Positions 51,706 to 60,464 of a stretch of DNA of 64,000 bases are shown piece by piece. Both the position numbers and the translations under genes were made by a program. The notes under the pieces were generated by a model that worked only from the letters and a program-made list of their open reading frames with translations, was not told the DNA's origin and made no database searches. Origin of the DNA: Pseudomonas sp. (GTDB taxonomy: Bacteria > Pseudomonadota > Gammaproteobacteria > Pseudomonadales > Pseudomonadaceae); NCBI GenBank assembly GCA_007713455.1, contig VMRT01000006.1, positions 82,487-146,486 on the forward strand. The letters are read 5' to 3'. How positions within the stretch are numbered: the stretch's first letter is position 1; every line of letters begins with the position of its first letter.

Positions 51706-53851
51706 CTACTGCCCGCGTGGCTTGGCCCGTGCGGTCGGCTCGGCGATCAGCGGGTCGTCCGGCCAGTAATGCTTGGGATAGCGCCCCTTCAGATCCTTCT
51801 TTACCTCGGCGTAGGTGTTGGCCCAGAAACTCGCCAGGTCCTGGGTGACCTGTACCGGACGCCGCGCCGGCGACAGCAGGTGCAGCTTGACGACCTGTCG
51901 GCCACCAGCAATCCGCGGCGTGTCGGCCAGGCCGAACAGCTCCTGCAGACGCACCGCCAGCACCGGCGGCTGCTCGCTGTAGTCCAGCCGAATGCGCGAG
52001 CCGGACGGCACGCTGACCGCCACCGGCGCCTGCTCGTCCAGGCGCTGCGGCAGCGGCCAAGGCAGCAGCGTGACGAGCATGCCGGCCAGATCGAGCTGGG
52101 CGAAGTGCGCCAGGCGCGACACCTTGCCGAGGTAGGGCAGCAGCCAGTCGTCCAACCGTTCCAGCAGTGCGGCATCGCTGACGTCCGGCCAGTCGCTGCT
52201 GTTGCCTGCGTCCAGATCGAGCTGACGCAGCAGGCCGATGCGCGCCTGCCACTGGCGCAACTCCGGCGTCCAGGCCAGCAGTTCCAAGCCCTTGCGCCGT
52301 ACCAGGCCGAGCAGCGAGCGAGTCCGTGCGTCATCGTCGAGGTTCGGCAGTGGTTCGCGGCTGAGCACCAGTTCGCCGATCCGCCGCTGCCGTTCGGCGC
52401 GCAGCACGCCCTCGCGCTCGTCCCACTCCAGCTCATTGCGCAGAGACACCTGTTCGGCCAGCGGTCCGTCGAACAGCGCCGGGTCCAGCGCGACCGCCCG
52501 GTAGATGCGCTCCTCGCGTTGTCCCTGATGGCTGCCCAGCTCGGCGATCACCAGCCAGGGCTCCTTCATCAATGCATCCGGCTCACCGAACAGCGCCGCG
52601 CGCCCGTTGGCCAGACGATAACCACCGCCACCTTCGCGGCGCTGCCGGGCGACGCGGTCGGGGTAGGCGAAAGCCAGCAGCGTGGCCAGCGAGTGCTGTT
52701 CGTCCAGCGCTCCGTCGCCCTGCCCCGAAGTGCCGCGCAGCAGGCCACGAAACTGCCGGGCCAGCTGCCGCACCCGCTGCACCGCAGCGCCACGTCCGCT
52801 CTGCAACTGGTGCAGACGCAGCGCCAGGTCGGCGCCGCCGCTGCGCTGTCCGCCGGATTGAATGTCACGCTCGACCAGCAGCGCCGCGACATCCGCCGCC
52901 AGCGCGCCAATACCCAAGCCATGCCCGCGCAGCAGCATGTGCGCCAGCCGCGGGTGCGCCGGCAACTCGGCCATGGCCTGGCCGTGGCGGGTCAGCTGCC
53001 AGCCGCCATGTTCGTTGTGCTGCAACGCGCCAAGGCGCTCGAGCAGCGCCTGAGCCTGGGCGTAAGCCGCCGCCGGCGGGCGATCGAGCCACGCCAGCTC
53101 GTCGGGCTCGACACCCCAGCGCGCCAGTTGCAGCGCGACACCCGCAAGGTCCGCCTGGAGGATTTCCGCCTCGCCATAGGCCGCCAGCTGCGCGTGCTGA
53201 TCCTCGGACCACAGCCGATAGCAGACGCCCGGCTCCAGGCGCCCGGCGCGGCCAGCGCGCTGCGTAGCCGAGGCGCGGGAGATGCGCCGCGTTTCCAGCC
53301 GGGTCATGCCGCTGCCTGGATCGAAGCGCGGCACCCGCGCCAGTCCGGCGTCCACCACGATGCGCACGCCTTCGATGGTCAGGCTGGTCTCAGCGATGTT
53401 GGTCGCCAGCACCACCTTGCGCATGCCCGCCGGTGCCGGCTCGATGGCCGCGCGCTGCTGCGCCAGCTCCAGCTCGCCGTGCAGCGGGCAGAGCAGGATG
53501 TCGCCGCGCCCGCCCAGCTGATCGGCGAGCGCTTCGTTGACGCGGCGGATCTCGGCCTGCCCCGGCAGAAACACCAGCACGCTGCCCTGCTCGTCCTCCA
53601 GCGCCTGCAGCACCGTCTGCACCACGCGCGGCTCGATACGCTCATTCGCCGCAACGAGACGGCCCCAGCGCTGCTCGACCGGGTGCATGCGCCCCTCGCT
53701 GCGCACCACCGGCGCATCGTCGAGCAGTGCCGACAGGCGCTGGCCCTCCAGCGTCGCCGACATCAGCAGCAGCTTGAGCGGCTCGTCGCGCAGCAGTTGC
53801 CGCGCATTAAGCGTCAGCGCCAGGGCCAGATCGGCGTCCAGGCTGCGCTCG
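51706..53851 (-). pseudogene. hrpB: 3' part of native hrpB, cut by island insertion
   Basis: About 715 codons of ATP-dependent helicase HrpB remain, beginning in frame at ERSLDADLALAL, right after the DEFH of motif II, and ending PTARAKPRGQ. The first roughly 115 residues, including Walker A (GAGKT) and the DExH box, are missing. Upstream of the break the frame runs into stops (TGA TAA) in AT-rich DNA. GC content and codon use match the host chromosome. The remaining motifs (SAT, TNIAETSLTIEGVRIVVDAG, QRAGRAGR) are intact, but without motifs I and II it cannot be an active helicase. The 5' half should lie beyond the right edge of the window. Confidence 0.92.
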
Positions 53852-53856
53852 AAGAC
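53846..53856. other. Left attachment junction (attL) of the island
   Basis: On the minus strand the native codons GAG CGC (for HERS...) are joined to GTCTTC from the island instead of the expected TTCCAC. Host sequence is certain up to 53851. The exact crossover cannot be placed without the right junction or an empty site. Confidence 0.6.
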
Positions 53857-53937
53857 TTTACTATATGCATAAATTTATCAACGCCTACCAGCCCGCATGG
53901 CTGAGGCATTCTAGAGAGAAACCAAGGTGATAAAATT

Positions 53938-56241
53938 TTGACAATCATCAAAAACACCCTTGCTCTGATCAATTACCCCTTTCAAATGCTTTCACCTGAC
54001 GTCGTCGTGTTGTTTCAGCGATGCGGAAAAGGGGACGTTGCCTCCCTTGATACTGCCTTGAAGGTGTTCGAGTGTTACTGCCATCTAACAAACAGCCCCG
54101 TTTTTCTGAGCAGCCTCGCAAGCAAGACATTTGCAAATACCGTACAAGGCTTTCTTATCGCCCTGGCAGGTGAGGATCTCGTCAGCACTAGACTACAGAC
54201 AAGACGTCGATACGCACGAACTTTGCTGAGGGCCATTGAAAAAATGGCAATCAAATCACCTTGGATAGCAACGATAAGTTACAAGGCTTGGATAACAGAT
54301 ACCGATGCTGCTGCCAATAATAAAAATTCTTCGATACTCGACTCCCCTCATGCTCGCTACTGGAATGGCTGGGAAATTATCACGAACAAAGGAATACCAC
54401 ACTTTCTAGCGCTCCCCTGCATTTGGCACTCGCACGGCCAAGCCTTCACTGAAGAGTTCTATGAAAATCTTCGTCTCTTTTACGAGAAACAAGCAAGACC
54501 GGGGGTTAGCGACATAAACAAATTAGCCAAATTTCTTAGCGAAAACGCTACAACTTGGCCACCAGAAACCTTTAAAAACCCAATAATGATAAAAAGATTT
54601 TTCTTGAGCTTCATGAAAGACTTTTTCATGAGCGCTTACGATCAAAAACTTAATCTTAACTCTCAGATCAAGACCTGGGGAAGGATGATATCTAATCTAG
54701 AGGAGGCGTTCCTGCAAAGCAACGTCTGGGCACTGCCATTTGATGACAGCTTACCCAAGCCAACTGAGAGAAAAGTATCGGGAACACCCTCAAGAGTTAG
54801 CCTAAACAAAGAAGGTATTGAGGTTCACGAAAAACTCATTACATCTGTGCCGCTACACCTAACTGACACTGAGGCGATTGAAATCTTATTCCACGATATA
54901 GAAACTGATTTGCGCACAGTAAAAAATTGGGCGTACGACCAGTGCGAAAAAATATATAGCTCAACTCAGCGCAGACGAGATCTATCAAAAATTGGAACCC
55001 CTATTACATCCAGAGCCTGGGGTGTAACGGCTGAAAAACTGAATCTTAGTAATTTATGCGCAACATTCGAGCGCGATGGCTTTAGTAATGACTCCTACTA
55101 TATCAATACTAGATATAGTGCAAAAATCTCCAAAGGACACCTAGCTGAACTTCTCGGCCTGCCCACACATGGAAAATTATTTCCATTTCAATGCCTACTG
55201 GTAATTGAGCACCCAGAAATCACCCATGGCTTCCTTAAAAAATTGATACTACACGACAAAAACGGAGATATGATCGGATTCAAAAAAACAGAAACAGAAG
55301 GAAATTGGTTAATAGGCTACAAAGATCGAAGAGGCAGCAAACTTAGCGAACAAAAAATCAAACTAAGCCCTAGCACCACTGAACTCATAGAGAAAATAAT
55401 ACAGATCACTAGACCGCTAAGAGACTTCTTAAAAGGAAAAAATGACGACACTTGGAGAGAATTATTTATCACATGCGGACATGGTTTTTCTACTCCGAGC
55501 AGCGCTGAATTTCCGGCATGGAATAAATCAAACTTCAAGGGTCATCCGAAGTACTTAGATATGCTAAAGGACCAATTTCATCCACACACAACCCGCCGCC
55601 ACGGGGAATTGGAGGACTTCCTAACCAGAGTATCCATGTCGACCTTAAGAGCATCTTCAGGAGTTCTGGTATACCTCAAAACAAAAAGTGTAGCTGAGAT
55701 GGCGAAAGCTCTTGGTCACGCGAGATATGACACACTGCTTATGAGAAGATATCTTCCAGAAGCTATATTGGCTTTTTTCCAGACAAGATGGATTCGTATC
55801 TTTCAAAAGGGATTTATCTGCGAAGCTATGAAAGACAGCCCATATCTATTGGAAGCAGCTAATTTTTCCAACATTGAAGAACTACATAGTTTCCTCGCCA
55901 ACCATGCGCTGAAACTTATTCCGCACCACCTTAGCAATCCAGAACACACGACAGCTGAAAATGAAATAAGCACTGACCAAAGGGTTAAACAAGTATTAAT
56001 TTCAATTGACCCAGGAATAATGACAGCCCTTGTCTCTTTAGAAAAAGCAGTAGATATAGCCTTGACTCCCGAAAAAGTATGTGGCCGCGCCACTTATTGG
56101 GCCGATCTTTCAAGAAAAGTAGTCGCGGAAATAAATAGAGGTAATGACTACCTACTTAAGCAACATCTCTCAGATGCCCTGACGCACTGCAATCCTGAAA
56201 AGATGAAGGAGTTAATTTATGAAACTTCCCAGCGAACTTAA
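53938..56241 (+). CDS. ginA: GinA-like large tyrosine-recombinase-related protein
   Basis: 767 aa from a TTG start that has AAGGTG 8 nt upstream; no ATG gives a better start. A C-terminal region (about residues 540-610) keeps parts of a tyrosine recombinase: TLRASSG in place of HxLR, LGHARYD with the third-box GH, and RRYLP with the nucleophile Tyr. The His of box II is replaced by Ser and I cannot find the first catalytic Arg, so it may be structural or regulatory. It is AT-rich and unlike host codon use. It overlaps ginB by 23 nt. The gene symbol follows GInt nomenclature by position. Confidence 0.75.
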   Translation: MTIIKNTLALINYPFQMLSPDVVVLFQRCGKGDVASLDTALKVFECYCHLTNSPVFLSSLASKTFANTVQGFLIALAGEDLVSTRLQTRRRYARTLLRAIEKMAIKSPWIATISYKAWITDTDAAANNKNSSILDSPHARYWNGWEIITNKGIPHFLALPCIWHSHGQAFTEEFYENLRLFYEKQARPGVSDINKLAKFLSENATTWPPETFKNPIMIKRFFLSFMKDFFMSAYDQKLNLNSQIKTWGRMISNLEEAFLQSNVWALPFDDSLPKPTERKVSGTPSRVSLNKEGIEVHEKLITSVPLHLTDTEAIEILFHDIETDLRTVKNWAYDQCEKIYSSTQRRRDLSKIGTPITSRAWGVTAEKLNLSNLCATFERDGFSNDSYYINTRYSAKISKGHLAELLGLPTHGKLFPFQCLLVIEHPEITHGFLKKLILHDKNGDMIGFKKTETEGNWLIGYKDRRGSKLSEQKIKLSPSTTELIEKIIQITRPLRDFLKGKNDDTWRELFITCGHGFSTPSSAEFPAWNKSNFKGHPKYLDMLKDQFHPHTTRRHGELEDFLTRVSMSTLRASSGVLVYLKTKSVAEMAKALGHARYDTLLMRRYLPEAILAFFQTRWIRIFQKGFICEAMKDSPYLLEAANFSNIEELHSFLANHALKLIPHHLSNPEHTTAENEISTDQRVKQVLISIDPGIMTALVSLEKAVDIALTPEKVCGRATYWADLSRKVVAEINRGNDYLLKQHLSDALTHCNPEKMKELIYETSQRT

Positions 56242-58306
56242 TTTCTTGGATGCTTTCTTTGTAGACCCCACGAAAAAGCTACAAAGAGCAGACTGGCTCA
56301 AAAGTAACTTTCACGACAAGATATGGCTCTACGACTTTAACCACAAGACCGATAAGGTACTCGACTGGAATATCGAACTTGAAGACGGGACCCTACTTAC
56401 CGACTGGAAGAATAATGACCTGCTTAGCGGTCTAAAATATATGCTTACTTCATCCACAGAGAAAATAGCTGGCGGCGGCGCCGAGTCCAACTCAATTAGA
56501 ACCCAACAAGTCAAGTTTGCAAGAGCCGTTCACGTAGTAGACTACTTACTTCTTCATTCAGCTGACTTTGAGCTGGCTAAATATGGATTGGCTGGTCTCT
56601 CTACGAATAACCTCAAATCAATATTAACTACGCTTACCCAGCACTCAGACTCTTCCGAGTCAGTATATGGATGGCGCAAACGGGTTTCCTCCTACTGCTT
56701 GGATCTTCTGAAGAGCACAAATAAGAACCTGATCAACCAAACGCTAGCAGCCATACCCGAAATGCGATTAATCACCCCCGACCAAGAGGACGAAAACGAA
56801 CTGGATGTGGAGTTTGATTTAATCCCAAAATTCCGCGCCGCTCTTTACCTTAGAGGCTACTATAGGAAAGGAACTGAAAGCTGGCATTCACCAAACTCTT
56901 TGATGCTCTCAGAGCACATATATAAAAGGACACTTAAAGGAAAATCGGACTGCAAACCCATCATAAAGATCTTGTCATATTACAAACATGCTTCCGGATT
57001 TAGACGTGAACATCCACCTTTCCGGGTAACCACGGGTGAGCGAGAAACCATAACGCCGTCAGCCGCTACTGGATATAAATCCGCGATTTATGGCATGGGA
57101 AAACTGCATGAACTTGGAATTCCTGCGCCGGCAGTTAGCCATTTAATAGAGTTCAGTAATTTTAGAGTTAATCTATCGAGCCTAGGCAGATTTAGGACAC
57201 TTCCATCCACAGTGGTATTTAGCGCATTCAAAGACTCGGTAGAGTTTCACCTCAAGTACGGCAAGATAATTGTGAATGGATTTTGCAAACTAATAATATA
57301 TTGCAAAGCCCACAACAGCCGAATCGGACAATTATCTAATAAAGAGTTTCAACACGCAGTAGGTCCGGAGCTCACATCATTAGGAGTAAAACAATGGCAA
57401 CTTTCACATAGCGCAAAAGACTCGCAAAACAGGCGAAATAAAAAAGAGGAAAAGGCTATTTACTTTGCGAAACTCCGCGCTCGCGAGGCTCTTCTTGAAC
57501 TCATCGGCGTTTATATTGGAGCAGTACAATTAGTAGTAGGTGCTATTACTGCGCGCCGGGTCGGAGAGCTCCTCGACCTACACAGCACAACTTGTTTAGA
57601 TTCCACTGAAGAATGGCTGAACTTCTACAACCGAAAAAGCACCTACCAGCTTTATGGGCTCAGGCAGCTAGAAGCACGCCCAATTGAACCTATCGCCGTT
57701 CAAATGATTAAAAACCTAATTCGAATGCAGAAAATTCTTGTTCGTATTGGTTACCACGAAAGTATGAATCATTTATTTGCAACGCCTGCAACTAGAGGTG
57801 ACTTAGCGGACGGGCAGTCAAGCTCGTACTTATACAACCGCAACCTTGATTTTCTTTGCGACTACATCCAAACACCAGTTAACCGCAAGGGAGAACGCTA
57901 CTATATTCGCCAGCATCAGTTACGTCGATTCTTTGCGATGTTGTTCTTTCACTCTGCTAGCTTCGGCGGCTTAGAGACCTTGCAGTGGATGCTTGGTCAT
58001 ACTGATATTGAGCATCTCTGGAACTATATAACCGAGACATTGGACGGAACGATTCTGCGTGGGGCTAAGGCTCAGTTTATAGCCGAGAGTCTTCATAAGG
58101 GCGAGATTAATAGCTACGTCGAGCTCGCTGACCTACTTCGGGCGCGCTATGGTACCGACGACTTTGCGCTAGTCGACACTGAAGAGCTTGAAGACCATAT
58201 TTTGGAGCTGATCCAAGTGGGCGAGGTTTGCATTGAGCCAGAGTTTTTCGTCGACAACCTCGGGAAGCACATGCGCGTTATTGTAAAAATTAAAAATTTG
58301 AGTTAA
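56219..58306 (+). CDS. ginB: GinB-like tyrosine recombinase
   Basis: 695 aa. The C-terminal recombinase domain (about residues 420-640) has the box I Arg in ITARRVGELLDLH, box II HQLRRFFAM, box III LGHTDIEHLW and a Tyr two residues later (NYI). The N-terminal 400 residues are of unknown fold, probably DNA-binding. AAGGAG lies 6 nt before the ATG, inside ginA. Two bp separate it from ginC. Confidence 0.8.
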   Translation: MKLPSELNFLDAFFVDPTKKLQRADWLKSNFHDKIWLYDFNHKTDKVLDWNIELEDGTLLTDWKNNDLLSGLKYMLTSSTEKIAGGGAESNSIRTQQVKFARAVHVVDYLLLHSADFELAKYGLAGLSTNNLKSILTTLTQHSDSSESVYGWRKRVSSYCLDLLKSTNKNLINQTLAAIPEMRLITPDQEDENELDVEFDLIPKFRAALYLRGYYRKGTESWHSPNSLMLSEHIYKRTLKGKSDCKPIIKILSYYKHASGFRREHPPFRVTTGERETITPSAATGYKSAIYGMGKLHELGIPAPAVSHLIEFSNFRVNLSSLGRFRTLPSTVVFSAFKDSVEFHLKYGKIIVNGFCKLIIYCKAHNSRIGQLSNKEFQHAVGPELTSLGVKQWQLSHSAKDSQNRRNKKEEKAIYFAKLRAREALLELIGVYIGAVQLVVGAITARRVGELLDLHSTTCLDSTEEWLNFYNRKSTYQLYGLRQLEARPIEPIAVQMIKNLIRMQKILVRIGYHESMNHLFATPATRGDLADGQSSSYLYNRNLDFLCDYIQTPVNRKGERYYIRQHQLRRFFAMLFFHSASFGGLETLQWMLGHTDIEHLWNYITETLDGTILRGAKAQFIAESLHKGEINSYVELADLLRARYGTDDFALVDTEELEDHILELIQVGEVCIEPEFFVDNLGKHMRVIVKIKNLS

Positions 58307-58308
58307 CA

Positions 58309-58914
58309 ATGAAGACTGACTCACGAGTGTTAAATAGCAGAAATGCTGTAATCGCTCTGCGCGACTTTCTCAGGCTGGTTACTAGAGCGCCTCATCTATT
58401 CGCTGAAAATGTAGAGCTGATCTCGGCGCTTAAAAGCCAGGCGGGGATCGCAGCATTTGAAGTCGAATTCGAGGACAATGAAGGCATCAAGCAGACGAAG
58501 GCTGTAAGTTTAAATACGCTTAAGACATACGCCAACCAACTATTTGAGCGCGGATTTGAGGATATAAATCATCTTCGCACATCAGCCAAAGATAGCATCG
58601 ACACCTTCAATAGGCGAGGTCAAAATAGTAACAAGCGTACGAAAAGCGGTTTAAAAAAGCGTATTGACGAGATGGAACGTGATCTTGAGCAACATCAAAA
58701 AATCAACCTCATCTTACTACAGGGTTTATCACATGCTATAGCTGAGTTGAAGAACGTCCGGGATACGCCTAACGAAAATCTTCGCAAAAAGCGTGTGCAA
58801 GAAGCGTTAACGACGCTGACGATGATTGTTTCTATGAATCCGCCGCCTTTCGATCATTTTCCGCCAATTGAGAGCGATCGAACAGTGACCCAATTAGACA
58901 AGTACCGTCAATGA
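58309..58914 (+). CDS. ginC: GinC-like small helical accessory protein
   Basis: 201 aa. It has a basic central segment (NRRGQNSNKRTKSGLKKR, about residues 104-121) followed by a predicted coiled coil (IDEMERDLEQHQKINLILLQGL) and no recombinase motifs. In GInts the third gene codes for a small putative DNA-binding protein needed for integration and excision. TnpC of Tn554 holds a comparable role. It overlaps ginD by 4 nt (ATGA). Confidence 0.72.
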   Translation: MKTDSRVLNSRNAVIALRDFLRLVTRAPHLFAENVELISALKSQAGIAAFEVEFEDNEGIKQTKAVSLNTLKTYANQLFERGFEDINHLRTSAKDSIDTFNRRGQNSNKRTKSGLKKRIDEMERDLEQHQKINLILLQGLSHAIAELKNVRDTPNENLRKKRVQEALTTLTMIVSMNPPPFDHFPPIESDRTVTQLDKYRQ

Positions 58915-60332
58915 GTATGCAATCTATAAAGCAACTCTTCAGACCCGTCGGCGAGCTAAAGCTCTTTGATCATCACGCCCTGGGCTCTCTTGTTACGAAA
59001 GATGGATCCAACATGCCATTTATTGTATGGCCTGATGGACGACCTTGTTTGCTTGCAAACCTTTATATGCTGGCCTTGCGAGACAGACCCGGAAGAGGCG
59101 GTCAATCCGGTCTATCCAGAAAAGGCAGCAAAGGCGGCACCATGGGGGATTATGCAGCGAAAATCAGCCAGCTTATTCGCTATTGTTTCCACCATAATAT
59201 TGATTTCATTGAACTAAATGACAATGGATTTAGCAACTTCATCAGCTCAATTCGAACAGAATCGCTTAGGCCTGGTTCCAAACATAAGAGGAAATCTGAA
59301 ACTACGGTATTGAATGTTGGCCGGGTCTGCTTGGATTTTTTGAGTCACGTTGGCTATTTCTACGGCGACAATACCTTTGTTTCACCTACTGGTAGCATTC
59401 GCACGACTCACAAGACAGTTACGATCAGAACCCGCTCAGGAAAAATCATTAAAAGGGACTTTGTCCACCATCACTCGCTTTCACTTTCCGGTGGACGTCC
59501 ACGCACGCGTGATCCGATTACAGCGCAGAACATTGATCGTTTAAGGGAGGCCATTAACAGCCTCGGCAAAACAAGACACCTACAGATGCGCCGTCACGTC
59601 ATGATTTCTCTACTGGAACATACAGGTGCTCGGCGTAGTGAAGTCGCAAACATCTTAGTCAGCGATGTCCAGGCGGCGCTAGCGATGGAGTTTCCGATGT
59701 TGCGTCTTGAGACTCTTAAACGAGGAGTGGGTGTGGAGCGTACGATACCCATTACGAAGATGCTGCTGAACGAGCTGAAGAAATACATAGACTTTCCTCG
59801 AAAGAAGCTAATCAACAAATTCAGAAAGTCCAATGATCACGGCTTCCTCTTTGTATCCGACCAAAATGGCTCCAGGCTTAACGCTGACTCGATTACAAAT
59901 GAGATTTCGGTGCTGAAGAGTCATGCTGGGATCAAAGAGCCTATTTGCGCACATATGTTCCGTCATGCCTTTATCACCAATTTGTTTGTTCTGCTCATTC
60001 GCAGGCACGAACTTGAAAACGTAGATGACTTCAGGCGCGCATTACTCGACAGCAAAAAATTCGTCGCAGAGGTGATGCAGTGGACTGGCCACCAGAGTCC
60101 TGATTCTGTAGAGCGCTACATTCACCTAGCCTGCGAGAAGGTATCGAACTACCACACCACGGTTTCCTCGGTTTACATGATTAAGGCGATTGAGGTCTTT
60201 GACCAAAGCCAAGAAAAACTTCTGAACGACTTAAAGGCAGGAATGCCTGTTGCCGAGTACGCAATAGAGCTTGAAAAGCTCAAGAAGTTGCGTAATGAAG
60301 ACTTTGAAATTGCCAAGGCACGCGCCGCGTAA
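58911..60332 (+). CDS. ginD: GinD-like tyrosine recombinase with full catalytic set
   Basis: 473 aa. All catalytic residues are present: Arg in HTGARRSEVANIL (about residue 240), a Lys in the beta-hairpin KRGVGVERTIPI, HMFRHAFITN, TGHQSPDSV and Tyr in ERYIHLA (about residue 400). It is therefore the best candidate for the active strand-transferring enzyme. An N-terminal SAM-like/core-binding domain precedes it (about 75-200). It is the last gene of the gin operon. Confidence 0.83.
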   Translation: MSMQSIKQLFRPVGELKLFDHHALGSLVTKDGSNMPFIVWPDGRPCLLANLYMLALRDRPGRGGQSGLSRKGSKGGTMGDYAAKISQLIRYCFHHNIDFIELNDNGFSNFISSIRTESLRPGSKHKRKSETTVLNVGRVCLDFLSHVGYFYGDNTFVSPTGSIRTTHKTVTIRTRSGKIIKRDFVHHHSLSLSGGRPRTRDPITAQNIDRLREAINSLGKTRHLQMRRHVMISLLEHTGARRSEVANILVSDVQAALAMEFPMLRLETLKRGVGVERTIPITKMLLNELKKYIDFPRKKLINKFRKSNDHGFLFVSDQNGSRLNADSITNEISVLKSHAGIKEPICAHMFRHAFITNLFVLLIRRHELENVDDFRRALLDSKKFVAEVMQWTGHQSPDSVERYIHLACEKVSNYHTTVSSVYMIKAIEVFDQSQEKLLNDLKAGMPVAEYAIELEKLKKLRNEDFEIAKARAA

Positions 60333-60391
60333 ACTCGGCCGCACCTTGTCTAGATCTTTAGGTTTTTCTTAAGCTGATCCAGCCATCAAAG

Positions 60392-60412
60392 CCTAGCCGC
60401 TTCGCGGATAGG
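60392..60412. terminator. Hairpin between ginD and the convergent island hrpB
   Basis: CCTAGCCGC-TTC-GCGGATAGG: 9-bp arms with one mismatch and a TTC loop. It lies about midway between the two convergent stop codons. There is no strong T-run, so its terminator function is uncertain. Confidence 0.4.
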
Positions 60413-60464
60413 CGAGCCCAGCGGCAAATCGATTTACGCACTCACCTCAAGAGCGGCGGATGAA

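Noticed and set aside
53852..60332. Classifying the island as a Tn554-type, RIT or gamma-mobile-trio element
   Set aside because: RIT proteins are three shorter recombinases without a small accessory gene. Tn554 has two recombinases plus TnpC. The gamma-mobile trio has three genes. Four genes in the order recombinase, recombinase, small protein, recombinase fit ginABCD best. A profile search would settle it.
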